Made by a program: the position numbers and the translations under genes. The notes under the pieces were generated by a model. That model worked only from the letters and a program-made list of their open reading frames with translations. It did no database searches and was not told the DNA's origin. From Neelides folsomi (taxonomy: Eukaryota > Arthropoda > Collembola > Neelipleona > Neelidae): 63,892 nt of DNA. The stretch is taken from positions 1 to 63,892 of the forward strand of contig JAQGBZ010000358.1 in NCBI GenBank assembly GCA_034687125.1, read 5' to 3'. Of the stretch, positions 61,792 to 63,892 are shown one piece after another. Every line of letters starts with the position of its first letter. The stretch's first letter is position 1.

Positions 61792-63892
61792 AGACAAAAG
61801 AGCGATTGTAACTGAAAAAATGTAGTAAAATTCAGATTTAATTGGGAATCTTAAATTGCAACTTGGACATTATTAGAAAAATAATAAAATGTATAGGGAA
61901 TAAGTGATAGAAAATTGAGGTGCTTTAATTTAATTTAATTAATATTAATTAAAACCAGAACAAAATTAATACAAAATAAATCAATTTGAATAAAAAATAT
62001 GTACATAATTCTCAATAACACACAATCGTACATAATTCTTGATTACAATAATTAAATGCCTATTTAAATAATTAATATATTTATTAAGTAGTGCCATAAT
62101 TAGCAGAAAGTCCAGTAAATCGTCCGCATTTGTTTCAATACTTCTATGGCTTCTATGGCTCCAAAGTGTCTTTAAAATATAAAGAATATGGTGCTTTCTT
62201 TGCATTCTCGTGGTAAATTTTTTTAAATAAATAAGTATAATAAAAAATATTAAATTACAAAATTATTACAAATCTTCAATTACAAATCCATCGCCATCAT
62301 CTTCTAAATCGCTATCATTTATTTGGTCAATTTATTTCAACTTTATTACTAGAATTAACTGTAAGGTCCGTTTCCTAAACTATTCTGAATTTTCTGTATA
62401 ATGATTATATTATATCTTTAACTGAAATAAATAATTAATTAATTGAAAATATGAAACGGCAAGTAAAAAATTCAAGAGAAAGCAATGTTTAGCATAAAAT
62501 CTCTGAACGGCTGTTTTCCTCATTTCACAACTTTTTTTTTACAAAATACTGAAATTTCAGTAGTTTCAGTTTTTCAGTAGCTTTTAATAAATACTAAAAT
62601 TTCCAATACAGTCGGTGAGTAGTTTTTTAAAAATACTGAAATTTCCTTGCATTGGGCGACTCAACAACATAACGGGCAATCGTCACTTTCCTTTAATAAT
62701 TGGTTTCATCTGTTGAATGTATCTCAATGCTCAATTCTTCATATTTTACAGTATATTAGTGGGAACATTGAGTGTTTTTTATGTAATTCAGTTGGATGTT
62801 AGATCTTCACAAAAACTGAAACCAAACTCACCATCACAATTTATCGAATCTAAATCATTAAAATTAATCATTTCATTTTGTAATACCTTTATTGGTAAAC
62901 TTCCATATAAACATTTCATAAACATAGCACCATCGTGATTGTGAAAATAAATACAATTTGTTCAATTGGAGGGTTAAATACCTCAGATGATCTTGTCAAT
63001 ATTTGAGAAATTAAATAAGATTTTCCGACTCCACTCGAAACTTATGTAAATTTGGATATACATTATTAATGTTATTGAATCGTAAATAGTTAAAGTACAT
63101 AGATAACTGAATGGTAACTTTTAAATTACAATAAGTATGTTATGTTAGTCTTACTTGAAATGTTTAGAGTAATTATATAATAATATTTAATATTAAAAAG
63201 GACTGTTAAGTTAATGTGCTTAAGAAAAATTAATGCGATATTGTGTTTTATTTAACGAGTAATAATATTAAACTTACTTATTTGTTAATTGCCAAGTATT
63301 AAGAAACGGTAATAATTGGAAAAAGAATCGTCAGTTAGTTTGTTATTTACTGATAGTATCAGAAATAGAAGTAAATAGAAGAATAATATTTACTTGTATG
63401 GTATCTATAGTACATTCTTTCTACACATTAGAATGTGCAACAAAGAGCCTCCCTTTAGATACCTAGTTATCTATAATATAAGTGATTGTTAAAAGAGTGA
63501 AAAAAAATTAGTAATTAAAAGTTATTAAATTTAACAGTAGTGACATTTATATAAAAAAAATAATTTGGATTGTTGAATGAATGTTGCAGACATAAGAATT
63601 AATAAGTTAGAAGATTGGAAATAATGGTTAATAAGTGAGTAATTGTCAAAAATGTTTTTGGGAGTCTTTGGGGGTTTTAATTGGATCGGCAATATGTCTT
63701 CGGTCTAACTGCACTTGCCTGTGAGAACAAATTGAACACGGAATCTCATTTATATTTTAAGCTTAAATCTGAAACAGACTTGTAGGAGTGTTGGGAATTG
63801 GTTGGATTTTCATTTATTAAAACGTTCGTATTTCGTTTTTAACAATTTATCGATTTCTTCAATATTGTATAAAAGTGATAAAAAGTGTCATA
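61792..63892. other. Intergenic region with repeated TACTGAAATTTC motifs
   Basis: Downstream of the tektin. Between about 62530 and 62650 the motif TACTGAAATTTC and relatives recur three or four times. A possible relic of a P-loop ATPase lies at 62770-63045 (listed separately). The final 850 bases are AT-rich, with nothing recognised. Confidence 0.35.
62770..63045 (-). pseudogene. Possible P-loop ATPase relic of a mobile element
   Basis: Reading the minus strand from about 63045, the frame gives SSGVGKSYLISQIL (Walker A-like) and then FNPPIEQIVFIF. It continues as coding-like sequence in a neighbouring frame (HNHDGAMFMKCLYGSLPIK). This arrangement recalls P-loop ATPase frames found in some arthropod transposons, but the match is short and frameshifted. 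I give it low confidence. Confidence 0.25.

Noticed and set aside
1..63892. CRISPR array, rRNA, tRNA or bacterial operon
   Set aside because: Looked for regular direct repeats with spacers, ribosomal cores and cloverleaf boxes; none seen. Gene structure is eukaryotic throughout.

Overview
This is an AT-rich, intron-dense window from an animal nuclear genome. Genes are split into many small exons separated by short GT-AG introns. An ionotropic receptor, a White-type ABCG transporter, a CYP4-type P450 and a short inverted pair of TTAGG blocks point to an arthropod. A springtail or similar basal hexapod is my guess, not something I can prove. I saw no bacterial operons, CRISPR arrays, rRNA or tRNA genes. 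Exon boundaries were read by eye from splice sites and codon phase.

Layout, left to right. 0.3-2.9 kb (-): a death-domain/ankyrin/caspase-like gene that has lost both catalytic residues. 4.0-5.5 kb (-): a type II membrane C-type lectin ending in a phage-tail-like domain. 6.9-8.1 kb (+): a soluble acetylcholine-binding-protein-like gene. 8.3-8.9 kb: a mariner relic. 9.1-11.2 kb (-): an ionotropic receptor. 12.7-13.2 kb (+): a hAT transposase fragment. 13.7-15.6 kb (-): Ulp1-type protease exons, lying just downstream of an apparently intact Merlin transposase (15.7-17.0 kb, -). 17.3-18.5 kb (+): a broken J-domain/zinc-finger gene. 19.0-19.3 kb: a cluster of CACCATGGTG palindromes. 20.4-24.9 kb (+): a complete White-like ABCG transporter. 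25.2-26.4 kb (-): a dead lectin copy. 28.4-30.4 kb (-): an intact lectin/tail paralogue with a MITE in its first intron. 32.3-36.4 kb (+): a complete anoctamin. 36.9-40.1 kb: two small cysteine-rich secreted peptides flanking a lipocalin. 40.5-44.0 kb (+): a receptor with trefoil domains, 18 ankyrin repeats, a membrane segment and the start of a tyrosine kinase. 43.7-45.6 kb: a transposon cluster. 45.7-47.4 kb (+): the C-terminal half of a CYP4 P450. 48.0-59.4 kb (-): a NACHT/WD40 gene of the NWD1/NWD2 family with a gag-only LTR element in an intron. 59.8-61.8 kb (+): a tektin, divergent from the NWD gene.

The most unusual items are the trefoil-ankyrin receptor kinase, whose ankyrin array is predicted to lie outside the cell; the lectin/phage-tail-domain family; the death-ankyrin-pseudocaspase; and the pairing of a Merlin transposase with an Ulp1-like protease. 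Several genes are plausibly linked to immunity (lectins, NACHT/WD protein, death-domain protein, cysteine-rich peptides), but nothing in the sequence shows that they work as one pathway. Many frameshifts fall in the duplicated or fast-evolving genes. The ABCG, anoctamin, tektin, lipocalin and P450 exons keep perfect codon phase, so the breaks are more likely real decay than sequencing noise.
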